Assembly (NCBI RefSeq): GCF_004359215.1 | Contig: NC_090613.1 | Location: 1,317,382-1,381,381 of the forward strand | Direction: 5' to 3' | Source: Bremia lactucae | Taxonomy: Eukaryota; Oomycota; Peronosporomycetes; Peronosporales; Peronosporaceae | DNA length: 64,000 nucleotides | In this document: positions 55,308-64,000 of the stretch, one piece after another | Numbering within the stretch: the stretch's first letter is position 1 | How the letters are laid out: each line of letters begins with the position of its first letter | Notes under the pieces: model-generated | Told to the model about the DNA's origin: nothing | The model's database searches: none | The model's input: only the letters and a program-made list of their open reading frames with translations | Translations under genes and position numbers: made by a program

Positions 55308-55800
55308 AAACACTGACAGACTCATTCAATAATCCGCGCCAACAGCGCTTTTGTTGCCTAGCAAAGGTGGGTTCATGACTCTCCAAAACTTTGCTAGGAA
55401 CATTGCGCGTGGTCTTAGACCTCCAATCGATCCCTGGCTCATAGTGTTCTAACCAGGCCATACCAAGGATGAGATCATATCTCGAATCCAAATCAAGGAC
55501 GAGACAGCGTTCCAAACTGTCAAAGTCCAGAAACTTTATACTAAATTCAATGGAACTTTGGGACAACACTTACACGAGTACGCCAGTCGCTAAGCGAACA
55601 GTGATTGTATCACCTTCATGCGCTCTAAGCGCCTCAACGTATTGTTGACTTCCTTCAAGGGAAAGGCATCGAGCATAATTGCAAGACGCTCCTGAGTCAA
55701 TTAAAATTGACCACGGCTTATAAAGCCCTTTACAGTCGCTTGAGCGACTAGCAATCCAGGCTTGTACTCTCGCCCCGTGCCATTGAGCACCGAGCTAATT
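55308..55800 (-). pseudogene. Family C aspartic protease, broken
   Basis: The complement near 55720-55690 reads WSILIDSGASCNYARCLSLE, with the DSGA active site of retroviral-type proteases. An in-frame stop follows after VRLATGVLV (near 55576), and the fold continues in 55569-55308 (RYDLILGMAWLEHYEPGIDW) until the gap. Confidence 0.85.
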
Positions 55801-55836
55801 GGGGCTAGGTTCTGTTTATTCTCACCCCCTTGAGGT

Positions 55837-56700
55837 TCAACAGAGCCTAGGTCTTCCCCAGTAGGGCGCCCCGCACCTACTGGGTATCAACGTTATCCCG
55901 CATTGTACCAGATCTCTGGTATAGGTCGGAGTTAAAGCTCTTTCGAGCTTTACGCGAATTTCGAAGAGGGCAGGAAGGACGTAAATGTTTCGTGCTTCCG
56001 CACATATAACATCTACGGATGGTCTTATGCTGTTCCACAGCTTGAAGAGCCTCTTCTCCTTCTTCAACGAGGCTTAAATCCATAGGTTCCGCTCTATTAG
56101 ACGGACCCATGTGATCGAAGAGCTTGTTCGGTAAACAGGCGTGCTAACGCGAGCAGACTTGAAATAAGACTCGGCGCGTAGCGCTATGGCAACTGCCTCT
56201 TTAAACGTAGCCGGATGAGATCGGAACAATTCCGTCCGGGCAACGCCCTCACTTGGACTCCCCATAAAGATTGTTACTACAATTGCTTCGTGCACCGGGT
56301 CTTGATGCATGATGCAATGAGAGTTTTCAACTCCTGGACAAAGTCCCCTAGGGATCTTTTACCCTGTCGAGTCGCTAGGAGCCGTGCTCGCATGCAAAAA
56401 GCCTGATCAGGCGGGGCAAACATGCTGGTCATTTGCTGTTTCAGCGAATCCCATGAGGGAAAAGCGTCGTTTATGGACGTGCTGCACGATAGTGCCCACT
56501 CCATGGCTCTACCTCCAAGTTTGGAATTGGCCATAGCCACCTTTTGCCGTTCTGTTGAGAACAAGGCGGAATCAATGGACATTTCCATCTGCTTAATCCA
56601 AAAAGGGAGATTTTCTCCCTCTTTCCCTTCAAATGTCTTCACATTTACAGTTAGAGTGTGAGCCCTCGGCTATGTTGTCATAAGTGACGCGTTGCGCTTC
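55837..56700 (-). pseudogene. Family C gag with CCHC knuckle, broken
   Basis: 56642-56277 reads KTFEGKEGENLPFWIKQMEM, GGRAMEWALSCSTSINDAFP and WDSLKQQMTSMFAPPDQAFC, a capsid-type domain. A frameshift leads to 56310-56074 (GSPSEGVARTELFRSHPATF) and another to 56110-55877, where EPMDLSLVEEGEEALQ precedes an intact zinc knuckle CYMCGSTKHLRPSC. The 5' end of the frame near 56700 is unclear. Confidence 0.88.
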
Positions 56701-56772
56701 TGACAATTCTGGAACCTCTTCCATTTTTGTGAGAAATTATTCTAGTAAAGACTCAGGCGTAGATTGACTGCG

Positions 56773-56782
56773 AGTGCTACCA
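56773..56782 (-). promoter_or_regulatory. Primer-binding site, family C
   Basis: Complement TGGTAGCACT, two bases after the 5' LTR. The same ten bases occur in family A (21107-21116), so both families would use the same tRNA primer. Confidence 0.7.
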
Positions 56783-56784
56783 GG

Positions 56785-57269
56785 TGTAGCGGAGCTACCT
56801 CGCTGCTTAAGTCAGAGGAAGACTTTCAGACTCAGAGAGTCACTTCGTTCTATTGAGCTAATGGGTTTAAATACTCAGGAAGTCGTACAAGCTATTAAAG
56901 CTTAAGGAATCCTTGTTCAAGGGATTCAGGGGTTCGTAGAATCAAGTGGCAACTAGTGCCCAAGAGGATATACCTTAGAAAATCTTCTATCTCTTACAGA
57001 TCAATGCGCAAGCCTTAGGAAGGCACCTAATGCTTTAAGATCAAAAGGGGAACTGCACTATATTTAATTATCTAAATCTAAAAACCTTACTCTAGCTAAT
57101 TAAAAAAAAATTTGGCCGCCAGATCTATATCTGGCGGCGACCACATTTGTTGTCCATAATAAATGGGATTTAAGTAACTAACTATTTTAAAATTAGATAA
57201 AAGGGTATTTTACCCATAAAGTAAATGTACCACAACAACGGTTCTCCAACCGAAGTGTGCCTAATTACA
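56785..57269 (-). repeat. 5' LTR of family C
   Basis: 485 bp, direct repeat of 49775-50260, ends TGTA../..TACA on the plus strand. Confidence 0.9.
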
Positions 57270-57274
57270 CCACT

Positions 57275-57677
57275 GATTAGCTCTGTCATGGCCAAGAAGC
57301 TACTACAAGTAAAAAAATGATAGTTAAAGCCGCATACTGCGCTAAATATTTAAAACAAAGGCATTTTCAGCTCTGCTCAATTTTGAAGGAAGAGTGCAAA
57401 ACAAGTTTCGCTTGTGTTATCGGAGTGAAGATAAATGAATTGCCAAAATACATCACATTATTAAACATCTAACATAAATTATCAGGTTTACATGCTCACA
57501 CAAGGCTATACAAATTGAGAATTTTGCAAATTAAAGCGATTTCTTAGGGCGTTGAGTTGGCAAATATTATTTGAGGAATGTTCCTGTTAAATAAAGGACA
57601 TTTTTATAATGTAGCATCCCTCCCATTGGCCATCAGCTTTGGTTGGTATGCAGTAAATTTATTAGATTAAAACCTGC
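57275..57677. promoter_or_regulatory. Region upstream of NOB1
   Basis: AT-rich, no gene seen. The family C target duplication lies 404 bp before the start codon of NOB1, so the element sits just upstream of this promoter. Confidence 0.4.
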
Positions 57678-59300
57678 ATGATGACGAACCAAGTTGAGCT
57701 GGTCACAGCAGCTGTACAGTCTACAACGCTTAATTCAAGCACCATTACAGAGAAGACGAGTACTCTCGCTTCCACAAACGCATCGAGCACAGCGGATCCG
57801 ATGCCTCAATTGCTTACCCCTGAGAAAGCGAAAAAAGTCTTACATTTGGTCATCGACTCCGGTGCCATTATCAAGGGCACAAACTTAGCCGGACTAGCAG
57901 AGGTACGCTATGACATAAATGCATCAAAGTTTACACAGTGAACACAAATTAAATTGAGTATGTATAACAATTTAACATGTTTTGCTCAATTGTCTTGGCA
58001 GAATTTTTGGACAGTTCCGGATGTTCTCAACGAAATTCGCGACAAAAAGTCGCGTGGAATCTTAGAGCGTCTTCCGTTCTCTTTGCATACTCGCGAGCCA
58101 TCCGCGGAAGCAATGAAGGCTGTGGTAGATTTTTCACGCAAAACGGGCGACTTTAGCTACCTGTCCCTCACCGATCTGCGTGTTATGGCTTTAAGCTACC
58201 AATTAGAGGTCGAGTCGAATAATTCCGATCATTTACGTAGTAGCCCTTCGCTCTCGCAGACTGTCACCCGTGCGGCTAATGGCAAGATCATTGGTGGCTC
58301 ACAGCCTACGATTCCATGCAAATATTATGGGACTTCCATGGGCTGCAAATATGGAAATGAGTGCCGCTTCACACACGTGGACACGGAAAATGCCAATGTT
58401 GAGAATGGCGCGGAAATACCGAAGAAGAAGATTGCTATTCCGTGCCGCTTCTTGAATACTCCAGAAGGCTGCAAATATGGCAATGACTGCTCATTTTTTC
58501 ATGATATCTTAGAAGCTACGGAGGGTACAACATCGGAGGCCTCGAAAGTTACGGACGATGAGGGTACGGACGCTGGGGCCATACCTGTAATTAATGAAAA
58601 TATCCGTAACGCTGATGTAAAATCACGTATTATGGGTGGACTTGGGGCATCCAGTAATGCTGGTGCCGCTGACGATGATGGCAAAAATTGGATTACTGAG
58701 GATAACATGAACAAGTTTACAACCTCTCCATTTGGCGATTGCCATAATTTCGAAGAAATCGCAACGCGTTTGCCCGTTGCTTGCATTACAACGGATTATT
58801 CCATGCAGAACGTAATGCTTCAGATCGGATTGCGGCTACTTTCGCTTGAGGGCATGCTGATCAAGCGTGTCAAGCAATGGATTCTACGTTGCGTTGCGTG
58901 CTTTACGACATCGACCGAGATGGACCGTTTGTTTTGTCCCAAGTGCGGGAACAGCACCCTGGAGCGCGTGTCGTATAGTCTTGACCGGGATGGCCACATG
59001 ACATTTTATACGCGAGCAAGTCGCCCGACAAAACTTTTGGGCACCAAATTCTCGTTACCCAAGCCCAAAGGCGGTCGCCATGGAGATTTATTGCTACGGG
59101 AAGACCAGCTTCTGGTTGGTATCTGGGGTCAGCGCCAACGTCAGCACAAAAAAGTCATGCAGAGTGCATTTGGCGAGAACGTCGCTCATGATCTCGGTGT
59201 AAAAGCCGAGAAGCAGACCACTATACGAGTAGGCTACGGCCGAATGAATCCTAACGCTCAAAAAGGTCGCGAGCGTCGTGGCAAGAAAAAACGCAATTAG
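57678..59300 (+). CDS. NOB1: RNA-binding endonuclease NOB1 with two inserted CCCH zinc fingers
   Basis: NOB1 cuts the 18S rRNA precursor at its 3' end (site D) in late 40S maturation. Two exons, 57678-57902 and 58002-59300, with a 99-bp intron (GTACGC..GCAG, phase 0); 507 residues. The PIN nuclease domain reads HLVIDSGAIIKGTNLAGLAE, then NFWTVPDVLNEIRDKKSRGI, FSRKTGDFSYLSLTDLRVMA, with the acidic residues expected for metal binding. Inserted after it are two CX8CX5CX3H fingers (PCKYYGTSMGCKYGNECRFTH minus its first residue, and CRFLNTPEGCKYGNDCSFFH). The usual NOB1 zinc ribbon follows (CVACF..FCPKCGN) and a Lys/Arg-rich C-terminus. The CCCH pair is not part of animal or yeast NOB1 as I know it. 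Confidence 0.92.
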
Positions 59301-59502
59301 ACAAGCATTTGCATGAAATTATTAACGTCAGGGTAAAATTTTAACACGAGTGTCCACATTTTAAACTCTGTTTCTATTATTGCTGTGAACGGTTTTTAGC
59401 AAAGAAATGGCCAATATTTGTCAACCAAAAGCACAGAGAAACAAAAAAATGGATATGAATCATTGCCGTTTTTTTGTTACAATGAATACGATCTACTCGA
59501 AA

Positions 59503-61144
59503 TTACTCAATCTCGATAATATTTTCCTCTCCAGTCCTTGATGTCCGCAGACTTTTATCTATTGACTGAGAATGCCCAACGAGCGACATTTTAATTGCTT
59601 TTTTTAGTTGCTCGCTGTCACTTTCATCGCTGTCGGTCACCAGATCAACAATAGGACAAGAATCACCAGGTTTTGCTTCAGTGACAGATGTAGCGAAATT
59701 TCGTCCAACTTGGTTTTGACTGTAGGTGCTGAACATCTGTACCAATGGAGTCTGAAGGAGCGCTGGAATATCTCTTAAGAATAAAGACGTAACTTTGTCA
59801 TCACCTGCAGGTATGACCACAGGACTGGGCAAAGGAAATTTAAGTCTTGACCAGTCGGCGTTCTTGTAATTCCTGTTTCTCTTCTTATGACGATCATTTC
59901 TTGGTAAAGCTGGAATCTTGCTTTCAGTGCGCGGAGCTGCTGATTCAGAAGATGCCGTCGTTTTATCAAAGTCATTTTTTCCATCAAATGATCCTGAAAG
60001 TGTTGCAAAAAAATCTTTGACGCTTGGTGCAGCCTTTACAGCTCCCATTTTTTCCTTCACTTTGTCGTCACGAGCTTTTTCTCTCTCTCTCTTTTTCACT
60101 TGTTTCGCTGTAAACTCCTTAGGTTCTTTAATTTTGGAGTAACTTCCACCACAATTCCGTTCATGGTCAGCCCACCAGCGGTCAGTTGGACCCGGAGCAC
60201 GATTCATTGATCTCTTGACAAGGCCAAAGTGCGGAGATTTCCGTCGGCATGCACCCTGCGGAGCAGTAAGTGAGAACACAAGTACAATTATATTTCTGCA
60301 ACATTACGTCGACTTACACTGCATTGCCACACGTGGTTTCGATACGAATTTACTTCGTCGTGAAATGTATGAAAAACTGTAATTTTAGTCTGTGCTGCTC
60401 TATTAATTCGATTCATATGCGACTGGAATAGTGGCCCATGGTCTTCATGGTCACGCACAGAGGTTGCCACAAACACGTACGCGTGAATCATTTCGTGCTA
60501 TCAAATGTATCATTGTCAAGCTCTGGGTAACTTTATCACCCTAGATCGGATATTTGTCCTTACCAATAAAGTATTGACGAAATCACTTCGTGGTCGAAGC
60601 TTTAGCAATGGCTCACTGAAAGATGATAACAATGTTAATACTATTTTCCCCATCCACTAATTTTGAGATTGATTCACCTCAATCGTATCGAACAAAAGCC
60701 ACTGCGAGGATGGTAACTGCAAAGACCAGCGCTGGAGTACAAGAGGTGATACATAAAATGTCAACGATCATAATTTCAAAACTCTTTGACATACTCACCA
60801 GAGTGTCATGCGTTTGCTCCACTTTACCTCACAGCCCGCCAAACGGCCATCAAAGAACATGCAATTGTACTCCTAAATTGCGCACATTTCCTTAAAGTAT
60901 TTTAAAAAGTTTTGAAGGCAGGAGCGAGTAAGTTTAATGTATACTTTAAAGAGCGAGTGGAGGTCTGGGTTGGGGTCTATTCCGTATCACAGTAGAGAAT
61001 TAACGTCGTTTTAGCAGCCATGACACTGCAAAGTATACGGTCAATATAAGAAATCATCTTACCGAGATACTCATTTTCCGGAGCAAGGAGATCACACCGC
61101 GGCGTACCAAGCATGTCTCCACGCGCAATTGCAATTTTGTCCAT
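59503..61144 (-). CDS. SPRTN: DNA-dependent metalloprotease SPRTN (Spartan)
   Basis: Protease that degrades DNA-protein crosslinks at replication forks. Seven exons, all with GT..AG introns and consistent phase: 61144-61063, 60976-60945, 60872-60799, 60731-60678, 60615-60564, 60497-60318, 60255-59503; 408 residues. Junctions give LDPNPDLHSLFK, then EYNCMFFDGRLAGCEVKWSK, CAGLCSYHPRSGFCSIRLSE, PLLKLRPRSDFVNTLL, then the zinc-binding catalytic HEMIH, followed by DHGPLFQSHMNRIN and TVFHTFHDEVNSYRNHVWQC. The SprT zinc subdomain (GLVKRSMNRAPGPTDRWWAD..NCGG) comes next. The C-terminus has VKDFFATL, a possible PCNA-type box, and an acidic UIM-like helix (EQLKKAIKMSL), where animal SPRTN has a UBZ finger. 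It is convergent with NOB1 (202 bp between stops). Confidence 0.93.
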
Positions 61145-61264
61145 AATTGAAAGCTGAACAATTGCCAATTACTCAATTTTATTTTTTGATTATTTTGTCT
61201 TACTCTAACTTAAACCGCTTCTAAATTTCAAATGAAAAACAGATCGCAGCTTTTCTTTTGCACA

Positions 61265-64000
61265 TTAATTTATTTTATCGCGTATAAGATACTTCTCTGT
61301 GGAAATTGGAGCGATGACCGCATCCACTGTTCTAATGAGCTCCGTCGGGGCAATAGCATAGACCTCATCGGCAAGTCCAGCACCGCAAAGAAGACAATTT
61401 TCTGCTTCTAGACAACTGTCCACGATGACTTGCGTGGTTTGCTGCTCTCGCAAGCCGATAGGTCCCAAACATCCTCGAGGATAGCCAAATACTCGTATAA
61501 GAGTCTAAAGATAAATATTAACAAACATTTCAGGTCAAGTACGTAATGATTCAAGATCATTAAAAAGACGCACCTCTTGATCAGCCAACGAAATATCCTT
61601 GGTGTCTACTGCCAATAAATGTGCTAAAGCTTGCATATCAATGTATCGATCCAATGCTAGCACAACGACTGCATACGTAATATCTTTGAAATTGTGCATT
61701 GAAGTACCTCTTCGTACGAGCATAGCAATACTTTTCACTACCACCCTCGTTTGTTCACCCCTCTCGTATTTGAAAAATCGAGCCTCCAAACCATGAGCTA
61801 CTAATGCCATTTGAACGTGCTCTTTTCCAAGCGGTTGCAACGTAGTGGCTACGGTCTTCGGGCAAGAAAAGTTGCGATCAACATCGTAACGCTTCAATAG
61901 GTCTTGTACAATTTTGCCAATAAAGTTGTCTCCACCGACAAAGCTCATGTCGGCTATTAGATGTTTGAAAAGACGTTGAACGGCATATGCGTCTCTTGCG
62001 GCGTATTCGAGCTGACATGTCGAAAGAGGGCGAGTACCCCAGTCAGAACATTGTTGCTCTTTATCCAACTGTAAGCCCAAACATTCACTATAGAGTTTTG
62101 AAAGCCCCCAGTACTGAGCTGGAATGTGTCGAGACAAGGCGAGATGTTTCAACTCTAATGCTAATAAAGGAGAGCGAGGGTTCAAGTCAATATTTTCGTT
62201 CTTGATTAATACTTGAAGAAGATCGGGAAAGGAATTTTTTATTCTTCGAAGATCACTCGATACACAAAATCCAATCAGCATAAGAAGAGATGAAGGTCTC
62301 CAAATGTAGCTTAATGGTGCCGCGGCAGCTGCACCAAGAACTTGGACATCAACTACATAAACAATATCTCCAACGGCTAGTTGATAGATGCTTACGCATC
62401 CTTGATCATCTTGATCGTCGTCAAATTGATTTCTTGGTTCATCTCTAGTATAGCTGGTTTGGGCTTTTGTGAGATATTGTGGTCGCCATTCACAGTCGAT
62501 GGCAACGAGCATGTTACAAACAATAGATTGATTACCAGTGGCCACTTTAACGTCAGAAATGCGAGCTTCCAGCATTTTTAGGCTTCGAATAACCTCTTCC
62601 ATTTTTTCAAGTGTATCGACATATGTCCACTTGAATTCACATACATTTGTACACAAAGATCGATTTCTCACGTGATCAATCGGCTGCTCAAGTGAGATGC
62701 CCTTTGCTAAAGTTGTCGGCATCGATATAGTGGAAGACCTTGCAGCAATTTCCTGTAAACGCTTCAGAGCTTTTGTCATGTTTAGCATAGATAAACGCTT
62801 GCAAAGCACTTGAATCATATCGAGGTCCGGCACCACAGTGACAAGTCGCTCAGCATGCTGCCAATCTTCTTGCTCAACGAAATTTGCAAAAATTTTCTTC
62901 ACGCTTCTAGCGTCGCCCGTTGTAAAATCAAGTTTTTGGTGACCTGGCAAAAGCTTGCCAATTCGAAATACACGGACCACTTCGACCACAAAAGAATTCC
63001 ACCGTGGGTTTTGAACAGCAACCAGCTCGTCTATGAAGCTAAATTGACTGTTCTTTCCAGAATTTTTCCATTGCGCAACTTTATCAGCTGTTATAGTCAA
63101 ATCGATAGCTCGTAATATTAGATTAAGAAACTCCCATTGATCTGACACAGATGCGACTCTTTGCAGCATTGTCAGCCATTCCAAACATTCTTGCGAAGAA
63201 GAAATGCCAAAATTACCTGATTCAAATTCATTGAAGACGTCCAAGAGCAGATATCCTACCCGACAACTTTGTTTTACTTCGTCGCTGTCATTGACTGCAA
63301 GGATAAGACAATTGAAGCATGCTCGAAGATACGCGGTTCGATCGGAAATAAATTCCGGAGCTTCCTCGCTATTAGCTTTTCTCCATTGGAAAAGGTCTCT
63401 CGTCGATCGTTTTAAATCAGCGTAAGTAGAGCGGTTGCTTTTTTCTCGAAAGACGGAAACGAGCTCGTGGCAGAGTTCGTGTGGACCAATACTTGCAGGA
63501 TCGATAAAGCAGTGTCGACTTTCCACTTCTTTAACTACGTCTGGTTTGATAAATCCTTCGTCACAGTCTGTGGATCTGACTTCATACTCGCGTGTTCCAT
63601 ATCCGGTCTGAACACTTTGATGAAGCGTTCGCTTATACCGAACAGGTTCCTGACTCAGCGGCGATGGATCCCAGCATTTGGGATCAATAATGAAACCTCG
63701 AGATAGCTCGTTCCAGTAAATAATTTTGTTTTCCGCAACATCATTTAGACATTTCACGATTTCGGCCACCAGCAACGGCACAGCTACCTTGCCTGATTTT
63801 TTCGAGTCTGCTGGTATGGCATCCTTTTGAAAATGTCTGCGCACGAATACGATCAGTTCTTCAAGAGTAAGTGCTTCCTCATCTTGCAGATGGAATCTAG
63901 TGTCACCGTGTAAGACAATTTGTCCGGAATAAGGGTCCTCCACTGCAACTACTGGGCTTAACCAGTGCAATTTTGGCAAAATTACAAATCGACTGTCCCC
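61265..64000 (-). CDS. DEDDy 3'-5' exonuclease (MUT-7/EXD3-like) fused to a YbaK/ProX editing domain, 5'-partial
   Basis: Two exons in view, >64000-61574 and 61504-61265, with a 69-bp intron (GTGCGT..TTAG, phase 0). The frame is open to the window edge, so the N-terminus is missing; 888 residues are visible. The first 500 residues are helical with no named domain. The exonuclease follows, with LVAIDCEW (ExoI), IGFCVSSDLRRIK (ExoII) and EYAARDAYAVQRLF (ExoIII, Tyr four before Asp, hence DEDDy), as in WRN- and MUT-7-type RNases. The C-terminal 170 residues match the YbaK/prolyl-tRNA deacylase fold: YAVVVLALDRYIDMQALAHL, KDISLADQE, then across the splice RVFGYPRGCLGPIGLR, VIVDSCLEAENCLLCGAG, and IAPTELIRTVDAVIAPI. 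The stop lies 120 bp upstream of the SPRTN start on the same strand. Confidence 0.85.

Larger units (their letters stand above)
49775..57269 (-). mobile_element. Ty3/Gypsy LTR retrotransposon, family C, complete with LTRs
   Basis: Minus-strand element with 5' LTR 57269-56785, primer-binding site, gag with knuckle, protease, gap, reverse transcriptase, RNase H, integrase, antisense gene, polypurine tract and 3' LTR 50260-49775. It is flanked by the direct repeat CCACT (49770-49774 and 57270-57274). The LTRs differ at about 30 of 485 positions by eye (about 6%), so the insertion is not recent. Stops and frameshifts make it inactive. Confidence 0.92.

Noticed and set aside
54338..55378. Plus-strand frame across the second N run
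   Set aside because: Consists almost only of X; no real coding evidence.
1..64000. CRISPR arrays, rRNA genes, secreted RXLR or Crinkler effector genes
   Set aside because: None seen. No regularly spaced repeats, no rRNA-like conserved blocks, and no frame with a signal peptide followed by RXLR or LFLAK motifs.

Overview
The window looks like nuclear DNA of an oomycete, probably a Peronosporales species and possibly a downy mildew. The reasons are compact host genes with few, very short GT..AG introns (most 60-100 bp), gene islands separated by nested Ty3/Gypsy debris, and gene content typical of a eukaryotic microbe. The species name is inference; no marker gene identifies it.

Layout. 1-3215 is the 3' part of a Gypsy element (family A), ending 518 bp upstream of the first host gene. 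3733-18941 is a dense housekeeping island: V-ATPase catalytic subunit A (+), an EF-hand Ser/Thr phosphatase (+), a decayed coiled-coil gene (-), a glucose-6-phosphate 1-epimerase-like enzyme (-), an MLF1-like protein (-), Elongator subunit ELP5 (-), a TPR protein (+), ribosomal protein eS25 (-), a DHX35-like DEAH helicase (+) and a PX-domain protein (-). 19329-20140 holds a small hypothetical ORF and a tRNA-derived SINE with a perfect 15-bp target-site duplication.

20536-57269 is transposon territory. It contains a nearly full-length but broken family A element, a degenerate family B element fused to its truncated 3' LTR, further A and B fragments in both orientations, a second SINE copy, and a complete family C element on the minus strand with matching LTRs and the 5-bp target duplication CCACT. 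Two apparent duplications (22609-23286 / 23871-24548 and 34921-37626 / 37628-40333) start and stop exactly at runs of N. They are most likely overlapping contig ends that were not merged.

57678-64000 is a second host island: NOB1 with two inserted CCCH zinc fingers (+), the DNA-protein crosslink protease SPRTN in seven exons (-), and a DEDDy 3'-5' exonuclease fused to a YbaK-type tRNA-editing domain (-, running off the window).

The most interesting signal is shared by all three Gypsy families. Between the end of pol and the 3' LTR each carries about 1.2-1.8 kb that reads as protein on the opposite strand. In each case this antisense gene ends in a predicted coiled coil, at or overlapping the 3' end of pol. 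It is best preserved in family C (50372-51689).
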